DNA of 64,000 nucleotides from Hymenolepis diminuta (lineage: Eukaryota > Platyhelminthes > Cestoda > Cyclophyllidea > Hymenolepididae), in the NCBI GenBank assembly GCA_900708905.1, contig CAADRB010000015.1, forward strand, positions 1,198,040 through 1,262,039, read 5' to 3'. The translations under genes and the position numbers were made by a program. Below, in pieces: positions 1-11,748 of the stretch. Under the pieces are notes generated by a model. That model had not been told where the DNA came from and searched no databases. It saw only the letters and a list, made by a program, of their open reading frames with translations. The stretch's first letter is position 1. Every line of letters begins with the position of its first letter.

Positions 1-335
1 TTGCCTAGGTAAATAAATCCTCTAAACATATAAAATATAGGTATCAATGGAGCTGAAATCAAATCGGCATTTATATTACAAAGCAAGCAGCAAATTTCGC
101 ATACTATCAGCCATTAATTACTTAATTTAATGTTAAGAGGTTAACTAAATTTACACATAGGAATTAAATACAAGTACAAACATTCAATTTAAACAATATA
201 CGGCATAAAACGCAGTTACTTATGTTAAATCAAAATGAACATAGAGCGACTAATCTGCCAGTGTTCATATTAAAATACCAGTAACTACAAAAATTTTATA
301 ATTTTATAATAAATAAAATCTGAATTTGCAATTAC

Positions 336-377
336 CTTGAAGGTATAATCAGGCTGCACCTCCTTTTCGTTGTTCAT
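336..377 (-). CDS. Possible first coding exon of a small GTPase (Rab-like), rest outside window
   Basis: Seen: on the minus strand an ATG at 377 opens 14 codons (MNNEKEVQPDYTFK) that end in phase 0 exactly at a plausible donor, AAG|GTAATT. Known: many Rab proteins begin with a short variable stretch followed by D-Y-x-F-K and then the P-loop, so an exon break just after FK would fit. Inference: the P-loop exon would lie to the left of base 1, since nothing like it is visible on the minus strand at 1-335. A second ATG about 75 bases upstream (near 444) opens a different frame of about 32 codons that overlaps this one and then stops, so this could equally be 5' UTR of another gene or chance. Very short; weak call. 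Confidence 0.25.
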
Positions 378-1739
378 AATATTTCAAAGTGTGGGCAAAT
401 TCTGAGGTCATCCCTTTAGCAATAAAACCAACCGAACCCAAGGACATTGCCTTAAATTAGATTATCAAAACATGTAATTTTGTCTTTGAAAATAGATTTA
501 CTAAGTATACTACATTCATTAATCAACATAATTTTTTTCATTTGCGTTGCGTGATTATTTCTTCGCGGGAATTAGTTTTATCGTAAAAAACGATCTTTTT
601 AAAAATTACTAACATTATACAAAATAGTCGAATAAATAATTTTTAATTATAGTGTCAGATATATTTATACATGTGGAAATTTGATGTATTATGGAATACG
701 ACCTCTTATTTATTACAGTCTTATTTGAATTTCCTTTTATATTTGAGTCTTTATAATTATACTAATTCCACTTACTTTCTCCAACTTCATTCTAATTCCA
801 AATGACAGTAGCATTTGCATCAATATATAGTATCTCATTCTAATTAATCCTCAAGGAAATTTCGGACTGCTTATATTACTCTGAGAATATGTCACTCATT
901 ACAACTTTTATATTTTATTTCAACCTATACTTTTCCGTTAAAGTAATTCAGGAAAGTGTCCACATGATATGAAATGTTCAAATTATTAAAATCTTATAAA
1001 CTGCTGATATCGATGGGTAATCCGTTTAGATTATTTATGTTCACCGCAACTGTAGGCTATTTATTTAGAATCCCGTCTAGCTTTTCTTGTACAAAGTCAA
1101 AAGGATTTGCGATTACTTTAGTGAATTTAAGTTGATTATGTTTGTTAAATCGCAATCCTTTGAATGAATCACTTGTATAACCTCTGATTCATCAATGTGT
1201 GTTAATTGATATGAAACACATTTGCGACCACCTGATGGAAGTAACTAAGAGTCAGTAGTCTAACTACTTCCTTTTATACATACAGAAATTACATCAAACT
1301 AAGGAACTTAAATGAAATTGTAAATATTTTTTGTGACGTTTGTCAAACAGGCAACTTTTATGAGGCAGTTGCATGCGTAAAAATCAACTAAACTATGCCT
1401 TGTTGCGTGTTGTCGAAATTACATCCATGTTCTGACAACCTGCTTCACCTTGATTTGTGAGTTCCTTGCGTTGACTATCCAAACCATGTTAGCAAACTCC
1501 GTATACCTGCACGCTTTTATAACCCTTGAACACGGATATCCAGTCCATCTCTCCTCCTCATTTCCACATTTGGTATTCCTATTTGAGAAAAGATCGACTA
1601 AACTTTCGTTCCAATCGATAGCTTAAATACTGTGGACAATTCAGTAGAAATAGCTATTTCAGTGCCAAATGAGTCACCTGCCATGAAAAAATAGTTTTCC
1701 ACCCAGTAAAGAAATAACTAGATTATTCAAAAAGAGCAT
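378..1739. other. Non-coding stretch left of the REPS-like gene
   Basis: AT-rich sequence with stops in all frames. I see no exon with supporting splice sites, no RNA gene and no repeat shared with the rest of the window. It separates the 3' end of the REPS-like gene from the tentative small-GTPase exon. Confidence 0.5.
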
Positions 1740-1745
1740 TTTATT
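1740..1745 (-). terminator. Poly(A) signal AATAAA of the REPS-like gene
   Basis: The plus strand reads TTTATT, so the minus strand carries the canonical AATAAA hexamer about 146 bases beyond the stop codon at 1891-1893. The spacing fits a short 3' UTR. Cleavage would be expected roughly 10-30 bases further left; this is inferred, no transcript data are available. Confidence 0.5.
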
Positions 1746-1890
1746 CCGGTATAATTCGATGGCACAGCAAGTACAAAGACACCATACCGTTACAACAACC
1801 GTGAAAGAAGCAAAAGGAAGGAGAAAAAATAAGTTTCACCTTAAAAATATGTACAGACAGGCATAATTCGACACAGTGAAAGATTTTTAT

Positions 1891-2134
1891 CTACGGTCCC
1901 ATTTCCGAAAGATGGCGAACTTGGGCATTCAAGTTGGTGTGCTGATCACAGAGCTCCTGTAACTCGCCCGCCAACTCATTGTTTAATCGCAACAACATGT
2001 AATTGGTGGACTTTGCCGCACGAACCAAACCGACCAGTAGTCGTCGACGGCGATGAGCCGTTAGTGAGAGGATTTCATCTACGCTTCGATGAGTGAACTT
2101 ACTTAGAACTTCTACTGGATCGATAACTTTTAAA
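1891..2134 (-). CDS. Reps: REPS-like gene, terminal exon: C-terminal coiled coil
   Basis: The acceptor TTTCAG ends at 2135; the exon carries one base of a split serine codon, then 80 codons and TAG at 1891-1893. It holds heptad-like leucines in LLRLNNELAGELQELCDQ, which aligns with the RalBP1-binding coiled coil that ends all REPS proteins. This exon is the strongest family evidence for the gene. Confidence 0.75.
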
Positions 2135-5100
2135 CTGAAACCGAATAAAAGAAAATAATTTGCCAAATGCAATGAACGGTTCAATATGGCTTTAGATAGT
2201 GTGTAAATCTGCACTGCTCATATTTGGGGGATAGAAGGAATACCTTAACTGAGATATCTTGCTAACTAATTTCAGCACCTATAAGCTAAAACTTTTAGGC
2301 TATGTAGAGCGGTACGACTAACGAACCGTTAAACTTAACCTTTCTCCTGCTATCAGACTAATAAGAACACGTTTATGAAGTATATGAAAATGAGAATACA
2401 AGCGAATGCAAATATATAATATCATTAAGGTGGGGTTAGACCAGACATGTCTTCTAATTAGGCTTCGGTCTCGAAAGTCATATTGTAAAGTCGCTTTTAA
2501 TACTAATATTAGATCAAACTTTTGATACTTCCAGAACCACCTTTTTAGGTAACTTGTAATGAGTCAAGGCTATGTGGGCCAGTGTTATCCATGCTCAAAA
2601 ATTTGAGCCCATTAATGACCAGTAATTCAAAGATACATTCTATAATTGCAAGATCATTCCTCTTCAAAACCTAACACCTGAAAGCTACTGACATATAGCA
2701 TTAAAATGAATATAAATGATAAAAAACGCAAACGCACCTAGGTGAAGTTGAGCAGACACTTTCCAATTTCGTAGACGCGACCCTCTCGGGAGAAGACGAA
2801 AGGGAGCTGGATTGAGACACCGACGAGTTATCACTATTCGACACACTCCCCTCTTCCGAAGACGAAAAGGATTCGTCTTCTTCTTCCGAAGAGTTAGAAT
2901 CTTGAGATGAAGAGCTGCTGGTAGGACTGGAGCTTGAACTAGATGAATCATTACTATTCATCCTTCTATTTCTCCTACCACTGCCCCTTTTTTCCATCTT
3001 CTTTATCCTTCGTTTACTACTGACATCAGTAGCATGAAGATGTCGTCGATGGATGGCTGAAATTGAGGAGTTGAAGGTAGGGAGAAGGGCTCGAACACCA
3101 ATTTCGTCGTCACTAACGACCTTGTGGTCATCATCGTCGACAAGGTACTCCTCTTCTTCAAATTCCTCATCTACGACTTGATCGAGGGAGGTGGGGTGTT
3201 CCTTGTAGGTTAGGGAGGGAGAGCGACTACTGCTGGAAGAACTCCAAGGAGTGGGTCGACCATCAACGCAATCTACTAATAGATAAAGCAAAAGGGTTAG
3301 GTAACAATGTTAAAAGCTCTCTACTATATACACCAAACACCAGGTAGGAAGGACGGAAGAGCGATGACTTCCTCAATTTGTTGAGGGCTACTCTAAATAT
3401 TGTTTATAGAAAGTCAAACCCACCGATTATAGTTTTTGTCCTAAATAAAAGTTTAGGTGTTAGAAATAGCGCATTGACAAGAATGATGAGCCTCTTGGAC
3501 CACTGTACATGAGTGGTTTACCCCTAGACAAATCTGTCAAGACGGATGTGCAGCCACCCCCAAGTCGCTTTATATCAACTTTTTAACAAGACTACTTATA
3601 AGAGAATATAATTAATGACAGTTCCCATGAATTGGGAGATTTGCCTATACTAACGGTCCACTTACTCGAGCCGGCATGTACCCATATGATAATGTAACAG
3701 AGGCCACCTCTGCATGTATTCCTCATCTTTCGAAATGCACATAGACTCTGTGGCTTTATGTTAACTGCTTCTTATCAAATTCCATTCATCCATCCTCAGG
3801 CGTCATTCTGTTCCACTAATGCACTCGCGTAAGGTCCTTTAATCCAATATATTCGAGAGAACACTCCGATCTTAGCTGTTCTGATCTATTACTTATTTAA
3901 AATACGTCGTGAAGGAAAGTTGTCATAACTTCTAGCCATATAAATAGCATATGCATAGTTATGTGGATCAGGATTTGTTTACAAATAAACGCATCAGCTG
4001 TTTCGTCGCTTGTTAGTAAATATAATAGCGGGAAAGATGTGATTGATAGTCAAGTGGAATTGTTAGATCAGTCACACCCATATACTCACTTTTCACTTGT
4101 AATTCAAGAAACAATTTCAGTGATTTCAGATGCATTAAGGATGATGAATAGTTCCGAAGAAAAATGGATATTCAAGTTAGAGCTCTATTGGTGGAATCGA
4201 CAGCTGATTAATACTGTGAAAGCTCAATCAATCCAAGAGGGAATAAGAGTTAAGTACTAAAAGAAATACCGACCAAAACTACATCACTATACAGCGAGTT
4301 CTTGATTATCAAATGATAAAAAAAACTCCAGAGAAAGTTTTTTCTTCAAAATGGACCACTGCCAATGATTAGCAAAGCTTCCCAAGTCTATCATTGGAAG
4401 TGTTAGCAGCACTTCCTTCGGGACCGCTCTACAGAGAAGCTCGCATTCTATCATTTTTCTTAATCGAATTTAATCAGAGTTGGCAGACGTGCACATTCAC
4501 CAATGTACTCATACTCTAGTATTTGTATAAAGCTTTCCGTTCTAAATAAGGAAAAGGATTGTACTAGAGAGAAGATCCTCACGCAAATTTCGTTATTATA
4601 AATGTTGGCAACATTAAGTTGTTACTACTGAAGGTCTGCTTACAGTAAACAAAGGCTATGTGTAAACAGGGGGCCCTAAATTTCCTAAAACTTTATAATT
4701 GAAATACGGGAAAATAGCACGTTAAGGAACGTCGAAAGGAATAAATACACATACGTAGTAAAACACGAAATCACGAAACGGATGATCGGATTTCTGAATC
4801 AATTGTAATCCTAAGGGTATTAATGGAAAAGTGTCCATTTTACATGTCGAATCCTGATGCAAGATCAGTGAAGTCATCGCTATGAGCTCCATAGACTGAG
4901 TTTAGCGGTAGATACTAATGATAAAAGACGGAGGAAGCTAGCAAGATAAAATCTCTACCCAAAGTCCTCGGATTAGGAGAAAGCAGCAGATCATGACTAT
5001 CATCCTCAGCATTATCCAAGTAGACAGCATCCTGTCCATTCGGTGGCGGCTGTCTCCTTCTATTGCCTCGGTGCCTTCCGAGTTGACGACTCTGACGATT

Positions 5101-8100
5101 ATGCTGTTGTCGGGATGTGGATGACTGAGAGGATAAGGAGGAAGTGTCTGTACCAGCACCTGGGTCGCTTCGGTGACATTGTGCAGGTGGAGATACATGG
5201 GATGGAGAGGCAAAAAGAGAGAACCCTGTGGTGGAGTACTTATTGGCCAGGTGAGCGGCTAGACAGTACTCGGACTCGGTTAGCATCATATCCCCATCAC
5301 TGTCTACTTGCTTCCTGTAAAAGAGGAAATAAGAGGATTAGCTCATGTACTTATAAATCACAGTCTCTTGCAGAACAAGACTTAAAGCATTCAAATTTTA
5401 GCAAATTAATTATTCGAAAACTCTGAGACAACTGAGGACGGTAGCAAAGTCCACTGATTATAATAGAGAAAAGATTTCTTTATTTTATTCAATATAATTC
5501 GACAAATTTGGATTCCAGTTATTACTAAATATGCTCTAATCAAGGAAGATTCTTCCAAACATGTTATTGCACGTTTCGGTAAAGCCAATTCTAAGCTGGG
5601 TTCAGACGATCCTTCAACCAAAATATAATAATGAAGTTAAGACATTTATTGAATACCGATTCTAATAATAAATATCCATTGTAACTTTTGAGTCATCTGG
5701 TCGCCTTATTTCTTCACTTAAAGTAGTAGAATATAATATTACATTTTTAAACTAACAGTAAAATAGAAATTAGATCATTTTCATACCAATAAACTCTTAA
5801 GAAAACATTGTGAAGCAAAACGAATGCCTTATTCAAGAAAGGGATTACAACAAGCGAAAAGCAATTTTGCGGATTTAAATCGAAAGGCTTTTAAACCACG
5901 TGTACGTGATTGGAATTTATAAAACCTAAAGATATTCAGTTGACTGGCCTAGTTTGGCGCATAGTGCAAATGTTTGCATTATTCGACTTTGCTGCCATCT
6001 GCTAATAGACTGATTTGTAGAAGACCATCAGCTGATCAAGCATTTGTGGTTTAAAGTTTGAAGATATGAAAAGAAAATCATTTTTTTCCGCAAAATTTAA
6101 AAGGAAATCACTGTTTCTCGTCACGTTAAAAATGTAAACCTACTGACAAAGGGAGACCGATTTACGAAGAATCAAAATATTAATTTTTTTTACTACGATA
6201 AAGCTTAGTACGAAGCTGCAATAAACTGATAGAACTCATAGATTGGATCAATTTTAACATGTAATTTGAATGATTTTATTATTGGATTAGTCAACTTAAC
6301 ATCAAGACGGGGGTATTATTCAACTATGGACTATGGTAGCTGGAAGATAATGAAATAATGACAAATATATGCAACTCTACTACTGTACTTTGATCCAGTC
6401 ACCGATATATTATCGGATTAACTTGATGTCAGCACCATAGGCCCTTACCTTATTATCTTCTCTTAAGTGATAGCGGCACACAACTAAGATGAAACCGGTC
6501 CTGGGTAAATTTTAAAAATTCATTTGAATCATACACAAACAAGGTATAAATGCTAAGTCAATGTAAATCCTAAATAGAAACACTTTGAATCAGGAAATTA
6601 AAATATTTAAACAAATTTTTCCCAGTAGAAAGTATTTGAATAATAAACAAAGGAGTGAATTTCAATGTATCAATCCCAGGTGACGAGTATGAGCGTGTTA
6701 ACTTTTATGATCTAGCTACACTCTTATCACAAGTGTGATCTGTTGGTATTGAGCATGACAAAACACGCGAAAGATTTTTTTCGGTTATCCCAATTTTATA
6801 CTTATTCCAAATTGCACAAAGAGGATTTTTTTCCAATACTTATCTCGGGCAGAGGAATAGCATTATGAGGCTTTCTAATTAGGAAACTTGTCCTGTATTA
6901 CCCTTTTATTCAATCATATTTTTATTATTGCTTTGAGTACAAAACTTCTGATCTGGGGAAGTTGCAATTTGACGCGAAAACGAATATGAGACTCGTAAGC
7001 AAATAGTTATTGAATTAAATGACCACCTTGGTTACAATCGACTCATAGGGGTTAATCAAATGAGGATATTTAATTGATATCTTCTAGTTTACCAAGATAG
7101 GGGTAAGAGAGTACTTTCCATTGATGGAATTAATACTTTTCTCCTGGCAAAAGGCTGGGAATATGGTGCTAAAAACAGTACTGAAAGTTCCAATATCTGT
7201 GACGAGAGAGCATGTTGCATAAGTTGACTGTCGGTTTACTAATAATATTGCTATAGCCGGCAGATGTCTATCATCACCTAGCGATTAGAAATGATTGAAT
7301 GGCGATAAGATCTTCACTACGATATCCATAGGCGGTCCTGCTTTGTGTTTATATGTTTGCACATAAATACCTAAACGGGTGTCTATCATCACGCCAGGCA
7401 TGACTGACGTCCAACGAAGAAATGTTTTGTATATAAACCTAATTTACTCCGAACTGATCTGACGGCATGAGTGACTTGACTTATTCCATATATTTGATCG
7501 ATGTGGCCTCGATAGATCGTTTAACGTTCTTCTTGGGTAGAGGAGTAGCATTACGGACATGAGAAATTAAAATTCTGCCATCTCTTCATTAGTCAGACCT
7601 AAAAATTGTGGTTGACCATTCCACTCACTAAGTGTGCGCCATGTGGCAACGAGCCTCAGACTCTGCTCCACTAGCTTTTAAGAAACAACATAACACACTT
7701 TACAATATGCCTCCTTATATTTAAGTGTACGTAATTCTCTCAGTTATGGGAAATACATTTATTATTATTCTAGACAGTTGGATGAAAAAGGGTGAACGGC
7801 ACTACAATTGCAATTCACAAATGTACATTCGATCGGTCTTTTCAGGTACTTCTCTAATCTAATTCGACGTATTGATAGGATAAACGCAAAATTTTGGGAG
7901 GCACTTTGACGATTATACATTTATAAGGTTTCTAATAAAATTTACTTATTCATCGAGTACAGTAATACGAAAGTCAAACACAATTCCCTCTCAATATTTA
8001 ACTTAAACAATGTAGCACTATATAGATTTGATTAATTCCGCGGCTTTAACCTTGCTCTACTTGTGAGTTCCAAATAATTAAACACCTAAAAAATACTAAC

Positions 8101-10641
8101 CTGAAAATAAACCAGTGCTACGCACTTATGAAAAAATTAAAAGTACTTACTTTCCTGCAAAACATTAATCTATGATGGTGTGGATTTTAATGTAGAAATA
8201 AGACTCAACCGGAAAACAAGATATCTGTACCGAATTTAGTTTTCTCATCACTAAAAATACTGTTGGGAAACCGGATCGAGTATTGAATTTCTATGCTCGG
8301 ACCTGAATATGTAAAAGCCCACCACTTGCTAACACAATTATGTCCAAGCAATTCTATTTTGTTGATAAAACATCGTTTGAGCTAAAGGTTTTCTCATTCC
8401 TTACTCCTAGGGTTTGAGAAGCTCAAAAAATGCATAAAAATTAGCATTAGCACGTGCTTTTTCAAATCTACAAGAAACCCCACTACCAAGAATTTTGTTT
8501 TCACTTATTTTGCTATTTAAAAAGAATATCTAACCTGCTTAGGAGGTAGGAATTATGTAAATGCCAGTTGATCCTTCCGATCCTAAATCTATCTATTCTG
8601 GAAGTAGGAACGAGTAAAAGGGAATAACTACTACACAACGCATAATGTGTAGCGGAAATGTGTACATCAGGCGATTCAGCATCTTTAGTGAGACCAATCT
8701 ATCAAGACCGAAAATCCCGATCAAGTCAATTCCGCTTTCTCAAACTGTGAAACCCAATCCCAGAGAAGTCCGCGCTAGAAAAGCAAAATACAATGCTGTT
8801 AACTGCATATGAATGAAGTAGATAATACTTTTGCATAACGGAAAATTTCGATGACTAAACGATTAATTTTTGTAAATTTCAATTCGTATAGAAGACAAAA
8901 ATGATATATGATGACAGAAGTGGTTAGACTCCCCGTTTCTGAGCACCAGGCTAGTCTTCCTTTTTAATAGTTTTGAATATGAGTGAATCATTAGAACCAA
9001 GACGGTTATTGGTTTAGCAGTAACAGGCCATCTCACAGATATCACAGGAAACCATTTTTATCAGACAAGACTAGATTGCATTCGGTAGATCATGAGGAGA
9101 GGTCTTATGTAAATACCACGCTCGTTTGGGGAGGCGTAAAAGGGTCGCACCATGAACTCTGATAAGAACCTCGAATTCTACAACCCCCTTGACTAAAGCA
9201 ATACGCTTGACCGCTCTGCTCAGTGAGTGTGCACCATTGAACATCAAACCTGTGACAAGCACGTTAATCGATGGTGAGAAATATATCCTACCAAATCTGC
9301 AGAAAGCTAGCGGCTAACCTTAGTAAAGACCCGAAAATGAAATGCAGACAGATTTGAACTTAGCAATAAATGAAATAAAACCTAGATTCCCATCAGTCGA
9401 ATAATATAAACATTAGTAATTAATACAGGGTTTTAAAATGTTTTCCTTACCAAATGCTGATGGCAACCGAAGGCGGAAGACCAAACTGTTTGGGAAAGAG
9501 CCGAGAAGCATCATCCCATTTGGCTCGTGGAATGTCGGAGTTTTCATGGAGTTGGGCGAGATCTCGAAACTGTTCGGAAAACTCCTTTCTCCGAGGAATT
9601 GACGTGAGTATCATTCGCTCGAGGTAGATGTGATTTGGTGAGGATTCTGCAAAAGTAACCCCGCAGAGACTTAATTTAAACTTCATTCAACTCATATTTT
9701 CTGTTTATGTACCATCGCCTTCAACAGAAAAGGTATGAAACAGTTCACACAAAATGTTGGCTCAAACAATTACGCATTCAGACTAGTCAGGATTAAATAC
9801 TAAATAATAAATTCAATGTTTTTATTACATTAATAAACATCAACCCCATAAGAAAGTTGCTTTAACTATTCGCGAATAAATGTGAAATGAGAAGATGCCG
9901 GCTGAACGATCTCTATAAACCACTAACGTTTAACCAAATGACGATATACCTAAAATAATGCACGTTAGACTTTTATAGAGGTAAATAAATCCCATAAATG
10001 AATAAATGATAAATACACCCGTTCGTCAGATTAAATTCCAATGAAATGAAACGACGATATACATCAGCAACAACAAAAATTAATGTCACCAGCTGAAAAT
10101 TCCAAATAAAAAAAGATTCATGGTAAACATCAACTCTGAAACGACTCAAAAGATAAATTTTCTTACGGTACATTAAGCAACACGATACGAAATAAACTTG
10201 ACCTGATTTAACTCGCAAACTGGTTACCTGTTATTGGAGGACTGTCATCAAATCGTGCGTACTGGAGATCGTTAGGATCATGGTGACAAGTATCATCCTC
10301 CCTGGAGGAGGAAGACACTGAGAAAGAAGAGGATTTATTTGACGATAATGAATGATGGGAACGCCGAAGCACTGGCATCGATTTCGGCACTCGATTTTTG
10401 ACATCAAGTTGACCGACGGAGAGGCTATGTCGAATTGATTTGTCATTCGGGAAAGGAGGTCGAGATGAAATATGGATAAGAGAAGCCACTGAAGAGGCAC
10501 TTGAGCTGAGATGTTCTAAATAACTTAAAAGTTAGGAAGCGGAAATCGTGAAAGCTCACCTTTCAGTTTCCTAGGGGAGATAATAAAAAGGCTATCCGGT
10601 TCACTAAGAGACCTCTGAAGTTCTAAGTCGCAATCCATCAT
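1891..10641 (-). CDS. Reps: REPS1/2-like EH-domain protein (RalBP1-associated), six exons, N terminus uncertain
   Basis: Endocytic adaptor: REPS proteins bind RalBP1 through a C-terminal coiled coil and NPF-motif partners through EH domains, linking Ral signalling to receptor uptake. Six minus-strand exons (10641-10560, 10515-10228, 9646-9451, 5314-4959, 3275-2738, 2134-1891) join with matching phases at all five junctions and give 567 codons. Order: serine-rich region (about 1-130), EH domain (about 135-215) with the conserved SIW before the EF-hand loop DSDGDMMLTESE (acidic positions 1, 3, 5 and 12 kept), arginine/glutamine-rich stretch, acidic and serine-rich tract (about 308-487), C-terminal coiled coil (about 515-560) containing LLRLNNELAGELQEL, which matches the conserved end of REPS. 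Human REPS1 is about 800 residues with a second EH domain further upstream; that domain was not found. The ATG at 10641 follows a good acceptor AG at 10651-10650, so an earlier exon is likely. Confidence 0.75.
2738..3275 (-). CDS. Reps: REPS-like gene, exon with acidic and serine-rich tracts
   Basis: Acceptor CTATTAG before 3275, donor AG|GTGCGT after 2738; phases match both neighbours. The 179 residues are low complexity: an acidic run (DEEFEEEEYLVDDDD), a basic run (KRRIKKMEKRGSGRRNRR), then long serine tracts mixed with acidic residues. The first residues (DGRPTPW) look proline-containing but no clear SH3 or NPF motif is seen. Probably disordered. Confidence 0.65.
3961..4260 (+). other. 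Unassigned 99-codon open frame inside a REPS-like intron
   Basis: An ATG-to-stop frame of 99 codons on the strand opposite the REPS-like gene, lying wholly in its intron at 3276-4958. No signal peptide, membrane segment or motif is recognised. It is longer than most random frames in this AT-rich DNA, but has no visible promoter or poly(A) signal and could be a decayed mobile-element piece or chance. Confidence 0.15.
4959..5314 (-). CDS. Reps: REPS-like gene, exon with EF-hand half of the EH domain
   Basis: Acceptor TTTTACAG before 5314; the first G completes the tryptophan codon begun in the previous exon. Donor TTGG|GTAGAG after 4959. It encodes the EF-hand loop DSDGDMMLTESE and the helix EYCLAAHLAN of the EH domain, then a serine/glutamine/arginine-rich stretch with no recognised domain. 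Confidence 0.75.
5315..9450 (-). other. 4.1 kb intron inside the EH domain of the REPS-like gene
   Basis: The intron splits the conserved EH tryptophan codon. It contains one copy of the 290-base dispersed repeat (about 7250-7530) and otherwise AT-rich sequence without supported exons on either strand. Confidence 0.65.
7250..7530 (+). repeat. Dispersed repeat family 1, copy 1
   Basis: About 280 bases starting TGCTATAGCCGGCAGATGTC that match copy 2 at 11460-11748 over the whole length, with long identical blocks such as CCTAATTTACTCCGAACTGA. By eye the two are roughly four-fifths identical. It has no coding capacity. A TATA-like GTATATAAAC in the second half and the TG start leave a solo LTR, a TRIM or a MITE-like element all possible. 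Confidence 0.65.
9451..9646 (-). CDS. Reps: REPS-like gene, exon with first half of the EH domain
   Basis: Acceptor TTTTGCAG before 9646, donor TTTG|GTAAGG after 9451. The exon encodes the first helices of the EH domain, with KEFSEQFRDLAQ and a C-terminal LPPSVAISIW, the position of the conserved tryptophan that shapes the NPF-binding pocket. The tryptophan codon is split by the next 4.1 kb intron. Confidence 0.75.
10228..10515 (-). CDS. Reps: REPS-like gene, serine-rich exon before the EH domain
   Basis: Acceptor TTATTTAG before 10515, donor ACAG|GTAACC after 10228. Both phases (2 bases in, 1 base out) agree with the neighbours. Serine makes up a large share of residues and several RxxS-type sites (for example SIRHSLS) suggest a phosphorylated linker. 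No structured domain is seen. Confidence 0.65.
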
Positions 10642-10649
10642 AGATGCAA
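10560..10649 (-). CDS. Reps: REPS-like gene, most upstream exon found (start codon uncertain)
   Basis: Donor AAAG|GTGAGC after 10560 joins in phase to the next exon. Two tandem ATG codons begin at 10641 and 10638. An acceptor-like CACTTCAG ends at 10650, and the frame stays open from 10649, so this may be an internal exon rather than the true start. The peptide MMDCDLELQRSLSEPDS is not diagnostic. Confidence 0.5.
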
Positions 10650-11459
10650 CTGAAGTGTACATTTGAAATATAAGAAAAATAACAATATAAGTAACTATTT
10701 ATGGCAAAAACAATCAATTTTAATTTCTATAAAGTAAAAATAAATTTTGTTTCGAGAATGGCAGCATTTATCAAGATATCACATATTTTAACATACTTTC
10801 CGAATGAAGATCTGTTCGTGGACTTCCGTTATGTGAAATAACTAACTAAAATTAAATTACATTTATGGAAACCTTCTGCACCTATTTGCCAATACAGACA
10901 AAAATTATTCACATATGACTTGTCCTTGAAATTCACGTCAAGTTGGGTAAATAACGCATGCCGATTGGTAGGTCAAATTTGCTTTTTATTTATATAAAAA
11001 TGCTCTATAAATATTTGACAAAAATTTACTCAAATTTATATCTTAAAGAGTAATTGTTTTATATTTTACTGTAATTACCCCTTATTCAAAAAATCAAAAT
11101 GCTGATTATTGTATTCATATTCAGACCAGTATTTGCTGATAACCTTATGCCCCTTTTTAATTCTAAAGTTTTATTTAAATTTCAATGTCCAATAAATTGT
11201 AATAAACAAATTATTTGCATTTTCAATCCGTATTACCAATAAATTAACAAAATTGAGCTACGCTTCCTTCCTACGATTTGGCGTTCACACGTTATACACA
11301 ATAAAAAACCTGTTCTGAAAACCTATTTCGGTGATAATACGAAGTCAACCCTCTTTCATTTTATCTTTCAATATCAAAGTCTAGAACTTATTGATTCAAT
11401 ATCTTGCAGAGGCAATCGTATCAATATTTTAATTGTTTCCCAATTTATGAGAAAATTAA

Positions 11460-11748
11460 TGCTATGGCCAGCAGATGTCTATCAACGCTTGGCGATTAGA
11501 AGTGATTGACTGGCGATTAGATCTCAACTATAATGTCCACAGGTGGTCCCGCTGTGTGTTTGTGTGGTTGCACATAGATACCCAAACAGATGTCGATCAT
11601 TACGCCGAGACACCGACAACGAGACATGACTGAAGTCTAACAAAGATATGTGTTGTATATGAACCTAATTTACTCCGAACTGATCTGACGACATGGGAGA
11701 CTTGACTTATTCTATTTATTCGATCCATGTGGCCCGGATAGACCCTCA
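11460..11748 (+). repeat. Dispersed repeat family 1, copy 2
   Basis: Begins TGCTATGGCCAGCAGATGTC and can be closed at CCCTCA, giving TG...CA ends. Matches copy 1 in the same orientation and copy 3 in inverted orientation. No clear target-site duplication flanks it. REPS-like exons lie between copies 1 and 2, so the pair is not the two LTRs of one element. Confidence 0.65.

Noticed and set aside
10231..10500. Second minus-strand frame over the REPS-like serine-rich exon, and plus-strand frame 5043-5426
   Set aside because: They overlap REPS-like exons whose phases fit their neighbours; the alternative frames break the join.
7250..11748. Family-1 copies 1 and 2 as the two LTRs of one 4.5 kb retrotransposon
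   Set aside because: Host exons 9451-9646 and 10228-10515 lie between them, and no gag or pol frame is present.
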